Origin: Amylolactobacillus amylophilus DSM 20533 = JCM 1125
GTDB lineage: Bacteria; Bacillota; Bacilli; Lactobacillales; Lactobacillaceae
Assembly: GCF_001936335.1 (NCBI RefSeq)
Contig: NZ_CP018888.1
Coordinates: 310,001-374,000 of the forward strand
Length of the DNA: 64,000 nt
Direction of reading: 5' to 3'
In this document: piece by piece, positions 55,077 to 63,583 of the stretch
Position numbering within the stretch: position 1 is the stretch's first letter
Layout of the letters: each line of letters begins with the position of its first letter
Translations under genes and position numbers: made by a program
The notes under the pieces: model-generated
What the model was told of the DNA's origin: nothing
The model's database searches: none
What the model saw: only the letters and a program-made list of their open reading frames with translations

Positions 55077-56351
55077 TTATTTATCACGATGATAAAAATC
55101 TTTTGTATTAAAGAAGTCATTTAGAACCGTGTTCTCACCAATCATTGTTTCATGTAAACGAATACCATCGACATTTATCCGCGCATTACGATAATAATCA
55201 TTTGTTAATTGACCCCATGATGTCTTTGACGCATCAACATTATCGAAAATACTGAAACCGCTACTCTTAAGATAAGTGTACTTTGCATTATCATTTGTAT
55301 AATTTGTAAATGAGCCAATATCTGCTCCAAATGGGAAAATCAATACTGGTGTTTTACCAACAATTGGTTGTACTTCCTTTTGCCAAAGTGCAGTGTCCTT
55401 TTTGATATGATCAACACTGGCCGTAGTCATATTTATATGACCCCAGGAATGCGATGCAAACTGCCAACCTTCCTTTTTCATAGCGTTAGCAACCTTTGTC
55501 GCTTTCTTAGCTTCGCGATGTGTCTTTTTTGTATCACCATATTGACTCTTTGATGAACGATAACCTAGCACCCCATTATAACCCGTTTCAGCAATCACAC
55601 CCTTTGAGCCACCGTATGAGAAATCTGGATGCTTTTTGATGAAGGTATCAATAATCGGTACCATGTCATAATCACCAATTTTCTTCTGACCATTATTGGT
55701 ATATTGATTTTTAACATCACCTTGCTTATTGACGACTAATTTATCTGCAAATCCAGAATTCTTCATATACTCATAATAGTTAACATCATCCTGTGATATA
55801 ATTAAAGGCTTCTTGCCTTCAGGTAATTTGACTGGTTTGAAAGTCACCTTCCCTTGTTTATCAATCGAAATGATATCTTTAAAGTTAATTAATACATAGC
55901 CATTATCATATAACTGATTCAGCATCGGCATAAATTCGTCGATGGTCGCCATATAATCTTTGTATCCCTGTGCCTGCTCAGATGAGAAAGCTTTACCAGG
56001 ATCAACAATTAGTGAATGATAAAAAAGATGTGAAATTTTTGTCGGATCATCCCACGTGACCAACTTTGACTGTTGCTTATTAATACTCTTTTTTAGATGA
56101 TCAACTGTTGTTCCTTTGTGCCCCGATAACACTGATTTTGCTTCTTTATATTGGTACTGTTGACTTAATGATTTTGCCTGCTTTACTGCCTTAGTTGTTT
56201 GACTATCAGTTTTTACCTGCTTTACTGTCTTAGTTGTTTGACTATCATTTTTTGTAGTCATAACATCATCATCAATATTGCCATATAACCATAAGCCTGC
56301 CCCCAAAATCAACCCAATGACGACAAGACTAGTTATCTTGGTTTTTATCAC
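55077..56351 (-). CDS. NodB-type polysaccharide deacetylase, membrane anchored
   Basis: A 424-residue protein: N-terminal anchor helix (SLVVIGLILGAGLWLYG), a low-complexity region with the tandem repeat DSQTTKTVKQ / DSQTTKAVKQ (about residues 32-55), and a NodB domain. The catalytic Asp pair is in ISQDDVNYYEYM and the zinc His pair in FASHSWGHINM. It starts at GTG 56351 after GGGGGAG. It could deacetylate a secreted GlcNAc polymer; the GH8 stub in the same island suggests a former exopolysaccharide set. Confidence 0.75.
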   Translation of the reverse strand: MIKTKITSLVVIGLILGAGLWLYGNIDDDVMTTKNDSQTTKTVKQVKTDSQTTKAVKQAKSLSQQYQYKEAKSVLSGHKGTTVDHLKKSINKQQSKLVTWDDPTKISHLFYHSLIVDPGKAFSSEQAQGYKDYMATIDEFMPMLNQLYDNGYVLINFKDIISIDKQGKVTFKPVKLPEGKKPLIISQDDVNYYEYMKNSGFADKLVVNKQGDVKNQYTNNGQKKIGDYDMVPIIDTFIKKHPDFSYGGSKGVIAETGYNGVLGYRSSKSQYGDTKKTHREAKKATKVANAMKKEGWQFASHSWGHINMTTASVDHIKKDTALWQKEVQPIVGKTPVLIFPFGADIGSFTNYTNDNAKYTYLKSSGFSIFDNVDASKTSWGQLTNDYYRNARINVDGIRLHETMIGENTVLNDFFNTKDFYHRDK

Positions 56352-56407
56352 AGCTACTCCCCCATAATTTTTATGAATATTAAACGACAAGTTAGTGCCA
56401 TTCTATA
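56296..56407. repeat. 112-bp direct repeat, copy 2
   Basis: Partner of 54815-54926. It covers the deacetylase leader and first codons and is the likely original. Confidence 0.95.
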
Positions 56408-56476
56408 TCTTATTACCTCAAAAATAAAATTATTCGTAAATTGCTTTAGTTGAAACCTTAAGGCTTACATTAACTT

Positions 56477-57055
56477 TTACCAGAATTTCCACCAACGTTT
56501 AATAGCTCTATTTGTGTGTATGCCATCTTTATTACTACCAGATTTAACAATCTTCTGTTTAGCTATTTTGCTTTTTTTATCTTGGATGTTAAAAAGATCA
56601 TTTCCGGTCGACAAGTTGTCGTTAGTTTTTTGAGTTAGTTGCCCACTTAGCTTTTGTACATGATCTTTTAATCGACGGTTATCTGCTAATGTTGCTAATT
56701 GTAATTGTTGCTGCTGATCCACCAATTTTGTTAGATGATCTATTTGTCGGTCTTTGGTCGCAAGCTGTTTGTCACGTTGAGACTTTAAATCTTCTATTTC
56801 TCTTCTTAGAGTGGCAATTAGCTCATTATTTTCTTTGCTAGTCTTTGTCACTTTTTTGCTACCTGTTTGTTGGGTATTTGCTACCAAAGGCTTTGCTACC
56901 TTGTCCCTAACAATCCTTTCAGCTGTAAGGCTGATCATGTTTGTACCTTGACTATCTTTTTGTCGGTTCTTTGTTGGTAGTCTTTGGTAGTGGTATTGAA
57001 TAGTTTGTTTAGAGACCTTCAATTCGTCAGCAAGTTCCCTAATAGTTTTAGGCAT
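56477..57055 (-). CDS. DUF536 plasmid replication-associated protein
   Basis: A 192-residue protein with an N-terminal helix-turn-helix (TIRELADELKVSKQTIQYHY) and a long coiled coil (about residues 85-150, ELIATLRREIEDLKSQRDKQ). It lies downstream of the rep stub and overlaps its end by 8 bases (ATGCCTAA), the normal layout of theta-type lactobacillus plasmids. ATG 57055 was chosen; the longer TTG frame runs into rep. It may affect copy number or partitioning. Confidence 0.8.
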   Translation of the reverse strand: MPKTIRELADELKVSKQTIQYHYQRLPTKNRQKDSQGTNMISLTAERIVRDKVAKPLVANTQQTGSKKVTKTSKENNELIATLRREIEDLKSQRDKQLATKDRQIDHLTKLVDQQQQLQLATLADNRRLKDHVQKLSGQLTQKTNDNLSTGNDLFNIQDKKSKIAKQKIVKSGSNKDGIHTNRAIKRWWKFW

Positions 57056-57292
57056 GATTTCCAAACCCCTTTCGGAGTTCAGCAAGTGCTTCTGGTCTTG
57101 CTTGATCTCTTATTTTTTTATCGTGCTCGGCCTGTTTATCAGCCAATGCTTGTTTCTCAGTAGAGCCTAAAGTTAACCCCTTAACCTTGTCAATGGCGCG
57201 CCATTTTTCCTGCTCTGTTAATTCACCATTATGCTGAATGTTAAAGAGTTTTTGACGTTCATCTTGAAATTGACCTTGTGAGAAGTGAGGTA
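57048..57292 (-). pseudogene. Plasmid replication initiator, C-terminal stub
   Basis: The frame carries FQDERQKLFNIQHNGELTEQ, then EQEKWRAIDKVKGLTLGSTE and ends ARPEALAELRKGFGNHA, the C terminus of a RepB-type initiator. Its start is cut at about 57292, 10 bases from the chromosome border. About 80 residues remain; iterons and DNA-binding domains are gone. So the plasmid can no longer replicate from this gene. Confidence 0.75.
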
Positions 57293-57302
57293 TACCTCAA
57301 AA

Positions 57303-57318
57303 TTCCGTAACTATTTTT
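57303..57318 (+). repeat. Right arm of the split pepC terminator
   Basis: TTCCGTAACTATTTTT, the exact reverse complement of 44793-44808, followed by TT. It lies 4 bases beyond the permease stop on the minus strand. Confidence 0.85.
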
Positions 57319-57322
57319 TTAG

Positions 57323-59905
57323 CTATTCATTTGATTTCAGAGCATCAATCATATCGATGCCCTTTAGTTTCCTGTGGGTCACGAGCATCACGATGATAGT
57401 GAACACGATGGTTAACAGAATCGAAGTGACATAGCCTACCACGCCAATTGTTAACGGGAAGATCACTTCGTCGGTCATCGCTTGTCGTAGTATGAACCAC
57501 AACAAGCCATTACCAAAGGCGACACCTAATATGATACCAAAGATGGTTAGGACAATATTCTCACGCACAATATACATCGTCACCTCGCGGTCAAAGAAGC
57601 CCAACACCTTGATTGTGGATAACTCACGAATACGCTCCGAAATGTTAATGTTGGTCAAGTTGTACAACACGACGAATGTTAATAGACCGGAGAGTAGGAT
57701 GAATACCGCGACAATTGGACCTAAGTTAGCAATCTGATCGTCAAGTACCTTCTTTTGCTCACGGACGAAGCTGACGTTCACGACCTGCGCATCTTCGAGC
57801 AGCTTATGACCCAAATTATCTTCCTGATTTGCTGAGAGCTGATCGTATTTCAACAGCCAGGAATTTACCGCTGGTTTACTCTTCATGACCCGCTCATAAT
57901 AAGATGGCGTCATGTACATAAAGTGGCCCAGGTAATTCTCCGCCACCGCGGCCACCTTGACTCGTACTGTCTGGTTGTCACCGTTCACTACGTTGAACGT
58001 ATCACCCCGTTTAACATGCAATAAACTTGCGGCTTTTCGCGACAAAAGCACGCCTTCATTTGTCAGCTTGGCGTTAACCTTCAAGTATCTGTCAAAATCC
58101 GCTTTTGCTGTAGGGACCATCACATTGACAGACTCAATGGTCTGCTTCTTGTTCTTGATGGTCACCGATTCGCTGTGCACGGGTAAATGGCTTTCGTGTT
58201 TAGTCTCCTTAGCTAGAATACTTGCTAGCTTATCCTGATCGGTGTTTTCGGTGATAGCCGAAATCGCCCGGTAGGAGATTACCTGGTCGAACTGTCTCAC
58301 GCTAGTCTCCGCAATCGAGTCTCTGATACCAAAGCCGGTCAATATGAGACCTGCACCACCGGCAATCCCGACGATTCCCATCCACATCCGCGATTTGAAC
58401 CGAAACAGATTCCGATAACTAACCTTACGGTTGAAACTTAGTCTGCTCCAAAGTGGTTTAATTCGTTCCAGTAGAATTCGTTTACCAACCTTTGGCGTCT
58501 TAGCGAGCATTAGGTTAGCTGGTTTCTCTCGGAGCTCTCGATAAGTCACTAGCAGGACTGCGCCAAGCGTGGCAAATAAGGCCAAAAGCACCGCTAGCAA
58601 GATAGTTAACCATTCAAATGTGACTGTTGTCTCTTTAAAGACGAACATGTTGGCCATCATTCTAGTCACGATTTTCGGCAGCGTAGTAATGCCAATCACA
58701 CTCCCCAGAACAATACCAATAACGGCAGCGATGAGCGCATAGAACACGTAGTTTCGTTCAATCTCCCTCCTGTGGTAGCCGAGCGCCTTTAGCGTACCAA
58801 TCTGGGTCCGCTCCTCCTCAACCATTCTGGTCATTGTGGTAAAAGTAATCAGAATGGCAATTAAAAAGAAGAACAAGGGGAAGACATCTGCGATGACCGA
58901 AATCTGTTCCGACAAGTCGCCGTAGGCTGAATAACCGGATAGAGCCGTGCGCTCATTCAGCTGATACTTAACGGGATGATCCGTCAACGATTGTTTATTA
59001 GCGTTCAACTGACTAAACGCCCGATCCAGTTGCTGTTGTTGTGCCGTCAACTCTGGTGTGGTAGACTGGCGGCCGCCACTAGCTGCAGTAATCTGTGCCT
59101 TTGCGGCAGTTAGCTGTTTTTGTGACTGTTCAATTTGCTTAAGCTGCGCGGCAATCTTCTTTAAGAGACTATCCTGCCGTGCTTCTGCCCTACCGGAGAA
59201 TACCTGCTTAATCTTTTTAGTTTCCTGTGCCACCTGGGTTTGATAGTCATCCTTAAATGGATTCAATGCTGCCAGGCGGTTAAAGCGAAAACTAATCTGA
59301 CTAGGCTCTCTTTGGGTGAAATTGTTCTGTCTGAGATAGACAAAATAGTCGACTGTTCCCTGACTAGAGCTCGGCCTAGAGTGCTTGTTCACGAACTGCG
59401 GTGAAGTTACAAACCCCACAATTTTGTATGATTGCTCCTTTAATAAATCGGTTTGAACCTTAACGTTCTCACCAATGCGATACTCCTTTTCTTCGCGAGC
59501 CAGATCATCAACCACAACTTCGTTGGCCGACCGCGGTAGCCGCCCCTTCGTCAGGCGCGGCAGATTCAGTTGTCGCTCGGCAGAGTATGAATAGAATTGC
59601 AGCAGGTGCTTACTGTCCGTATCAACGGTCGTGACAATCTTCTCAGCTTCGACTACAGCACCCTGAACCCGCTGGGCAAGCTCTTCATCTTTTGTCGTCA
59701 AACCAGCAGTGGACACCAACTGAACGTCACTCGCGTGTTGGGTATTCAGATAGATCCGTGCATTCTTGTACAAGTCGGGTCCGGCAGACTTGATACCGAC
59801 GAACAGAAGTACGCCGAGCAGAATAATCAAAACTATGGCAATGAAGCGTCCCCGACTAGCTGCAATCTTTCTCAACAGCAATTTAGTTTGTAGTTTACTC
59901 TGCAT
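57323..59905 (-). CDS. FtsX-type ABC transporter permease
   Basis: An 860-residue permease with ten or so membrane helices in the duplicated FtsX/MacB layout: an N-terminal helix (GRFIAIVLIILLGVLLFVGI), a large extracytoplasmic domain with a coiled-coil part (about residues 240-310, Gln-rich), three helices, a short cytoplasmic loop, another extracytoplasmic domain and three C-terminal helices (LLTFVVLYNLTNINISERIR). ATG 59905 overlaps the ATPase gene end. It likely exports a peptide or lipoprotein-like substrate; which one is not visible. Confidence 0.85.
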   Translation of the reverse strand: MQSKLQTKLLLRKIAASRGRFIAIVLIILLGVLLFVGIKSAGPDLYKNARIYLNTQHASDVQLVSTAGLTTKDEELAQRVQGAVVEAEKIVTTVDTDSKHLLQFYSYSAERQLNLPRLTKGRLPRSANEVVVDDLAREEKEYRIGENVKVQTDLLKEQSYKIVGFVTSPQFVNKHSRPSSSQGTVDYFVYLRQNNFTQREPSQISFRFNRLAALNPFKDDYQTQVAQETKKIKQVFSGRAEARQDSLLKKIAAQLKQIEQSQKQLTAAKAQITAASGGRQSTTPELTAQQQQLDRAFSQLNANKQSLTDHPVKYQLNERTALSGYSAYGDLSEQISVIADVFPLFFFLIAILITFTTMTRMVEEERTQIGTLKALGYHRREIERNYVFYALIAAVIGIVLGSVIGITTLPKIVTRMMANMFVFKETTVTFEWLTILLAVLLALFATLGAVLLVTYRELREKPANLMLAKTPKVGKRILLERIKPLWSRLSFNRKVSYRNLFRFKSRMWMGIVGIAGGAGLILTGFGIRDSIAETSVRQFDQVISYRAISAITENTDQDKLASILAKETKHESHLPVHSESVTIKNKKQTIESVNVMVPTAKADFDRYLKVNAKLTNEGVLLSRKAASLLHVKRGDTFNVVNGDNQTVRVKVAAVAENYLGHFMYMTPSYYERVMKSKPAVNSWLLKYDQLSANQEDNLGHKLLEDAQVVNVSFVREQKKVLDDQIANLGPIVAVFILLSGLLTFVVLYNLTNINISERIRELSTIKVLGFFDREVTMYIVRENIVLTIFGIILGVAFGNGLLWFILRQAMTDEVIFPLTIGVVGYVTSILLTIVFTIIVMLVTHRKLKGIDMIDALKSNE

Positions 59906-59907
59906 AA

Positions 59908-60612
59908 TTACCACTCAATCTCTTCTACTGGGACTGGGTGCTCGTTTAATTCAATCTTTCTTACCTGTGCGTCGTTAATGTAGATGACCTTATCGGCCAT
60001 TGGCGCGATGGCCGAGTTGTGGGTGATAATGATCACTGTTTTTTGCTGCTTGCGACTCACATCCTGCAGGAGCTTCAAAACCTGCTTACCAGTCTCATAA
60101 TCTAGTGCGCCAGTCGGTTCATCTGCTAGTACCAGCTTCGGATTCTTTGCCAAAGCGCGCGCAATGGCCACACGCTGTTGCTCACCACCCGATAATTGCG
60201 CCGGGAAGTTATCCAATCTTTTGCCGAGGCCCACCTCTTGTAAAACAGTGGTGACATCGAGTGCATCACTAGTGACCGCGGAGGCCAGCTCCACATTTTC
60301 TAATGTCGTGAGATTTGGAATCAGGTTATAGAATTGAAATACGAAGCCGACATCTGTCCGGCGATACGCCGTCAGCAAACGGTCGTTCATTTCGGCAATA
60401 TTAGTTCCATCGACATAAATCTCCCCGTTCGTGGGTGAATCCATCCCGCCAAGAATGTTGAGAATCGTCGACTTGCCAGCACCGCTTGGACCAAGAATCA
60501 CCGTTAACTCTCCTTGGTCAATCGTAAAGTTGATATCCTTATTAGCAATTATCTGGGTTTCGCCCATTTGGTAAATCTTATTCACATGTCTTACATCAAT
60601 ATATTTTGTCAT
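59908..60612 (-). CDS. ABC transporter ATP-binding protein (LolD/MacB type)
   Basis: A 234-residue ATPase: Walker [18 protein letters not shown], signature [16 protein letters not shown], Walker [13 protein letters not shown], and the MacB/LolD-type [20 protein letters not shown]. It pairs with the FtsX-type permease, which starts within 3 bases of its stop. Confidence 0.92.
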   Translation of the reverse strand: MTKYIDVRHVNKIYQMGETQIIANKDINFTIDQGELTVILGPSGAGKSTILNILGGMDSPTNGEIYVDGTNIAEMNDRLLTAYRRTDVGFVFQFYNLIPNLTTLENVELASAVTSDALDVTTVLQEVGLGKRLDNFPAQLSGGEQQRVAIARALAKNPKLVLADEPTGALDYETGKQVLKLLQDVSRKQQKTVIIITHNSAIAPMADKVIYINDAQVRKIELNEHPVPVEEIEW

Positions 60613-60639
60613 CTTGCTCCTTCGCTATGAGAATTGGTC

Positions 60640-61575
60640 CTACCAAATCTTCAGAACTTGATCGCGGCGCATATTGGACAGGTTAAATTGATGCACGTTC
60701 TGCTTCTCGTTTGGCGGAAAATCTTTCATAAAATCCAGGATGTTGACTAACCCTGTACTGTACGTCCAGACACCCTTCTCTTTTTTGATTGGGCCAATCA
60801 GCTCATTTCTGAGCGGTTTAGCAGAAATCAAGAAATGTTTGTTGTGAAACTTAAAAACAAAGAATGGTAGCTTATATTCAGCAATTAATTCTGCATCCGT
60901 CTTGGCCAAGTTAATCACATTACGGTATGACCCGAACTTCCGTGAGAAATCGTCATTAAACGAGAAATAGAAGTTACTGATATGCACCCCAGGAAAGTTC
61001 GTTGCTGTAACCTGATCCGGGATGGCATAGACGTTGTTGTACTTAAACAGATTGCGCTCACGTTGAGCCAGCGCACTATCCATGGCATTTGGTGTAATCG
61101 AGATTACACCCTCCGGAACTGTTGGACTCTCCTCGTACCAATCATACATCTTCTTAATGACATCGGGCTTTACCCAGTGGTATTGCACCCGTACCTCGTT
61201 TCTGGATAATAGTCCCTCAAGCGTATTGTGCTCCATTAAATCAACCACAAAAAGCTCGTAGTGATACTTATCGGCCAGTGGCTGATACCGCTCAATTGAT
61301 CCGGGCGCCACATGCGTGCCATCGACAATGACAGTTTCACCACGAGCCATCTTCCCCTCTACCAAACGGTCAACGAGTTCCCTTGTTTCGGCGTTTGCTT
61401 CCTGGGTGATGATGTGGTGTAACTGCTGGCTAGGCTCATCGAAACTGTAGGTTAAGTTCCGAAAGAGTAATCTGATTTCATCTTGTGAGATAGTATACGG
61501 CTGCAAATGGTGCCGTGAAATGAAGGACGATTTTCCAGAACCAGGCGCTCCCCGTAATAAAAATAATTTTCGCAC
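60640..61575 (-). CDS. P-loop kinase of the polynucleotide-kinase type
   Basis: A 311-residue protein. The N-terminal ~175 residues are an AAA_33/PNKP-like kinase: Walker A LLRGAPGSGKSSFISRH, Walker B-like VIVDGTHV and the lid RNEVRVQYHWVKPDVIKK. The C-terminal ~130 residues (from about FPGVHISNFYFSFNDDFS) form a separate domain I do not recognise. 5' kinase action on RNA or DNA ends is inferred. It lies between the ABC genes and the peptidase. Confidence 0.65.
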   Translation of the reverse strand: MRKLFLLRGAPGSGKSSFISRHHLQPYTISQDEIRLLFRNLTYSFDEPSQQLHHIITQEANAETRELVDRLVEGKMARGETVIVDGTHVAPGSIERYQPLADKYHYELFVVDLMEHNTLEGLLSRNEVRVQYHWVKPDVIKKMYDWYEESPTVPEGVISITPNAMDSALAQRERNLFKYNNVYAIPDQVTATNFPGVHISNFYFSFNDDFSRKFGSYRNVINLAKTDAELIAEYKLPFFVFKFHNKHFLISAKPLRNELIGPIKKEKGVWTYSTGLVNILDFMKDFPPNEKQNVHQFNLSNMRRDQVLKIW

Positions 61576-61629
61576 TGTTTCTTCCTCAATCTTCTAGTTA
61601 TGTCTAAATTTTAGCATAAAAACGGGCAA

Positions 61630-61655
61630 AAAAAAGAAACGATAACTATCGTCTC
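61630..61655 (-). terminator. Terminator of the M3 peptidase gene
   Basis: GAAACGAT / ATCGTCTC arms with a T run on the minus strand, 36 bases past the stop. Confidence 0.75.
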
Positions 61656-61690
61656 TTACTTTTATTACTCAAAGTAACTAATGAACTCTA

Positions 61691-63400
61691 CTATTTCAGT
61701 TCATCTTCTGACACTGAATTAAGTTGGGCCTCAATATCCGCGGTGATTTCCTTTAGTGTATCTCCCTCAAATGGTGATGCCAAGTGGCCAATCTGCAGCA
61801 ATTCCATCATCGTCTTTGAGCCACCTGCCTTGGCCATTGCTAGGTAATCACTCCAAGCGGCCTCATCGTGCTCAACCTCGCGCCGTTTCCAGAACTGTTG
61901 GGCCACAACCTGGGCAATCGTATAATCGATGTAGTAGAAAGGCACATCGAAAATATGGCCCTGGCGATACCACCAAGTACCCCGCTCAAGGTCAGGATCG
62001 GCAGAATAATCCTTGTAAGGCTGGTATTCCTGCTCCAGTTTGCGCCAAGTAGACTTCCTCTCTTCCAGTGTCATTTCCGGATGAGTGTAGACCTCATATT
62101 GGAAGTGATCAACCAAAACACCGTATGGTAGGAACGTCATCGTACCTGCGAGATGACTGAACTTGTATTTCGGTGTTTGCTCCTCGAAGAAGAGCTTCAT
62201 CCAAGGATAGGCCATGAATTCCATGCTCATGCTAAAGAACTCTGCAGCTTCAGTCGTTGGGAACTGCATGTCAGGCATCTTGATCCATTGCGCCATATAT
62301 GTTTGGAATGCGTGTCCCGCCTCGTGCGTAAGCACATCGACGTCACCCATCGTGCCGTTAAAGTTGGCAAAAATAATTGGCGCGTGCCACTTCGGAATAA
62401 ATTCGCAGTAGCCACCGCCTTCCTTGCCCTTTTTGGTTACAAGGTCCATCGTCTCATTGTTCACCATGAAGTCAAAGAAACGACCAGTTTCAGGCGACAT
62501 TTCATGATACATCTGGTTGGCTTTTGCCACCAGCTCCGCCGGCGTGCCCTTCGGAGTGGCATTTCCCGTTGGAAACTCCAGTCCGAGATCAAAGTAGTCC
62601 AGCCTATCCTTACCAAACCGCTTGGCCTGACGCTGGTAGAACCTCGTCACTGCTGGTGTGACGTATTGCTTGATCGCCGCACGATAGTCATTGATCATCT
62701 CTTGGTCATAGCCAAACCGGTCACGGTTAGCAAAACTCATCTCGGCAAAGTTAGCAAAGCCAGATTCGTGGGCAATCTTAGTCCGGAGCTTAACGAGCTC
62801 GTCGTAGATGCGATCAAAGTCGGTCTCGTGCTCAACGAACCAGGCGGTCCGGGCCTGAGCCGCAGCCTGCCTGACTTCTTGATCCGTGTCGACCGAGTAT
62901 TTACCAAGTTGTGATAAATTCAGCAACTCTCCCTGAAATTCAATCTCGGCGCTAGCAATTAACTTATTGTATTCCGTATTCAACATACTCTCTTTTTGGT
63001 AGTCCGGAATCAATTCTTGTTTGAACGTTTTAACTTTATTCTGCGCCATCAGCACAAAGGGCTCTAGGATTGTTCCGTCGGCAACCAGGTCATCCCGAAA
63101 GGGTGACGCCAGAACCGCTCTCGCAAAAGCAGTCTGTAAGTCCTCAACGTGGGGAAAATTTGTGTTCCAGAAATCATTTTCCTGACTGTAGAACTCGTCA
63201 CGTGTGTCGATTGTATAACGGAAGCTGGCTAGCTCCTGATAAGAAATCACATCGCTAAAATAGCCATTAATCTTCTCCACGGCTAGTTTCGCGCTGGCAA
63301 ATCCACCGGCGTTCTGGAAGTTGGTGAGTTCAGCTGTCACCTGCTCTTTCAACAATTCTAGGTCGGGGCGTACGTATTCCACTTCGCTTAATTTAGTCAT
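61691..63400 (-). CDS. pepF: M3-family oligoendopeptidase (PepF-like)
   Basis: A 569-residue zinc peptidase. The active site is VLTHEAGHAFQTYMAQW (HExxH) with the Glu in TTEAAEFFSMSMEFMAYPW. It degrades peptides in the cytoplasm. ATG 63400 has GAGGAG 7 bases upstream; the TTG before it does not. It is the M3B group found in lactobacilli. Monocistronic. Confidence 0.9.
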   Translation of the reverse strand: MTKLSEVEYVRPDLELLKEQVTAELTNFQNAGGFASAKLAVEKINGYFSDVISYQELASFRYTIDTRDEFYSQENDFWNTNFPHVEDLQTAFARAVLASPFRDDLVADGTILEPFVLMAQNKVKTFKQELIPDYQKESMLNTEYNKLIASAEIEFQGELLNLSQLGKYSVDTDQEVRQAAAQARTAWFVEHETDFDRIYDELVKLRTKIAHESGFANFAEMSFANRDRFGYDQEMINDYRAAIKQYVTPAVTRFYQRQAKRFGKDRLDYFDLGLEFPTGNATPKGTPAELVAKANQMYHEMSPETGRFFDFMVNNETMDLVTKKGKEGGGYCEFIPKWHAPIIFANFNGTMGDVDVLTHEAGHAFQTYMAQWIKMPDMQFPTTEAAEFFSMSMEFMAYPWMKLFFEEQTPKYKFSHLAGTMTFLPYGVLVDHFQYEVYTHPEMTLEERKSTWRKLEQEYQPYKDYSADPDLERGTWWYRQGHIFDVPFYYIDYTIAQVVAQQFWKRREVEHDEAAWSDYLAMAKAGGSKTMMELLQIGHLASPFEGDTLKEITADIEAQLNSVSEDELK

Positions 63401-63485
63401 CAATCTACTCCTCGCTTATTAATTGTTCTCATTATACTCTAAAAATACCACGCGTAAGCGGTGGATTATTAAATAAAACTTTTTC

Positions 63486-63500
63486 GTGAAAACGTAGACA
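63486..63500. promoter_or_regulatory. cre-like site upstream of pox
   Basis: GTGAAAACGTAGACA matches the CcpA cre consensus with one mismatch at the first base. It lies just before the -35 box, a position that fits catabolite repression. pox genes of lactobacilli are known CcpA targets. Confidence 0.5.
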
Positions 63501-63506
63501 AAATAT

Positions 63507-63535
63507 TTGAATTACTAACTTTTTGTAAGTATAGT
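63507..63535 (+). promoter_or_regulatory. Promoter of pox
   Basis: -35 TTGAAT and -10 TATAGT with a 17-base spacer, 48 bases before the start codon. Confidence 0.7.
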
Positions 63536-63583
63536 AATGTTGTAAGTAAAATTTTTGAATATTCAATGATGGAGGTCATAACG

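Larger units (their letters stand above)
44811..57302. mobile_element. Integrated and decayed plasmid (genomic island, about 12.5 kb)
   Basis: The segment between the two terminator arms has plasmid traits: a replication initiator stub, the DUF536 plasmid gene, an oriT-like site, a tyrosine recombinase, two toxin-antitoxin loci and three IS elements or remnants, most genes AT-rich compared with the flanks. No flanking direct repeat is visible; the junctions are inside the former hairpin. Boundaries are accurate to a few bases at each end. Confidence 0.8.

Noticed and set aside
44811-57302. Prophage
   Set aside because: There are no structural, lysis or packaging genes; the rep stub, DUF536 gene and oriT-like site point to a plasmid.
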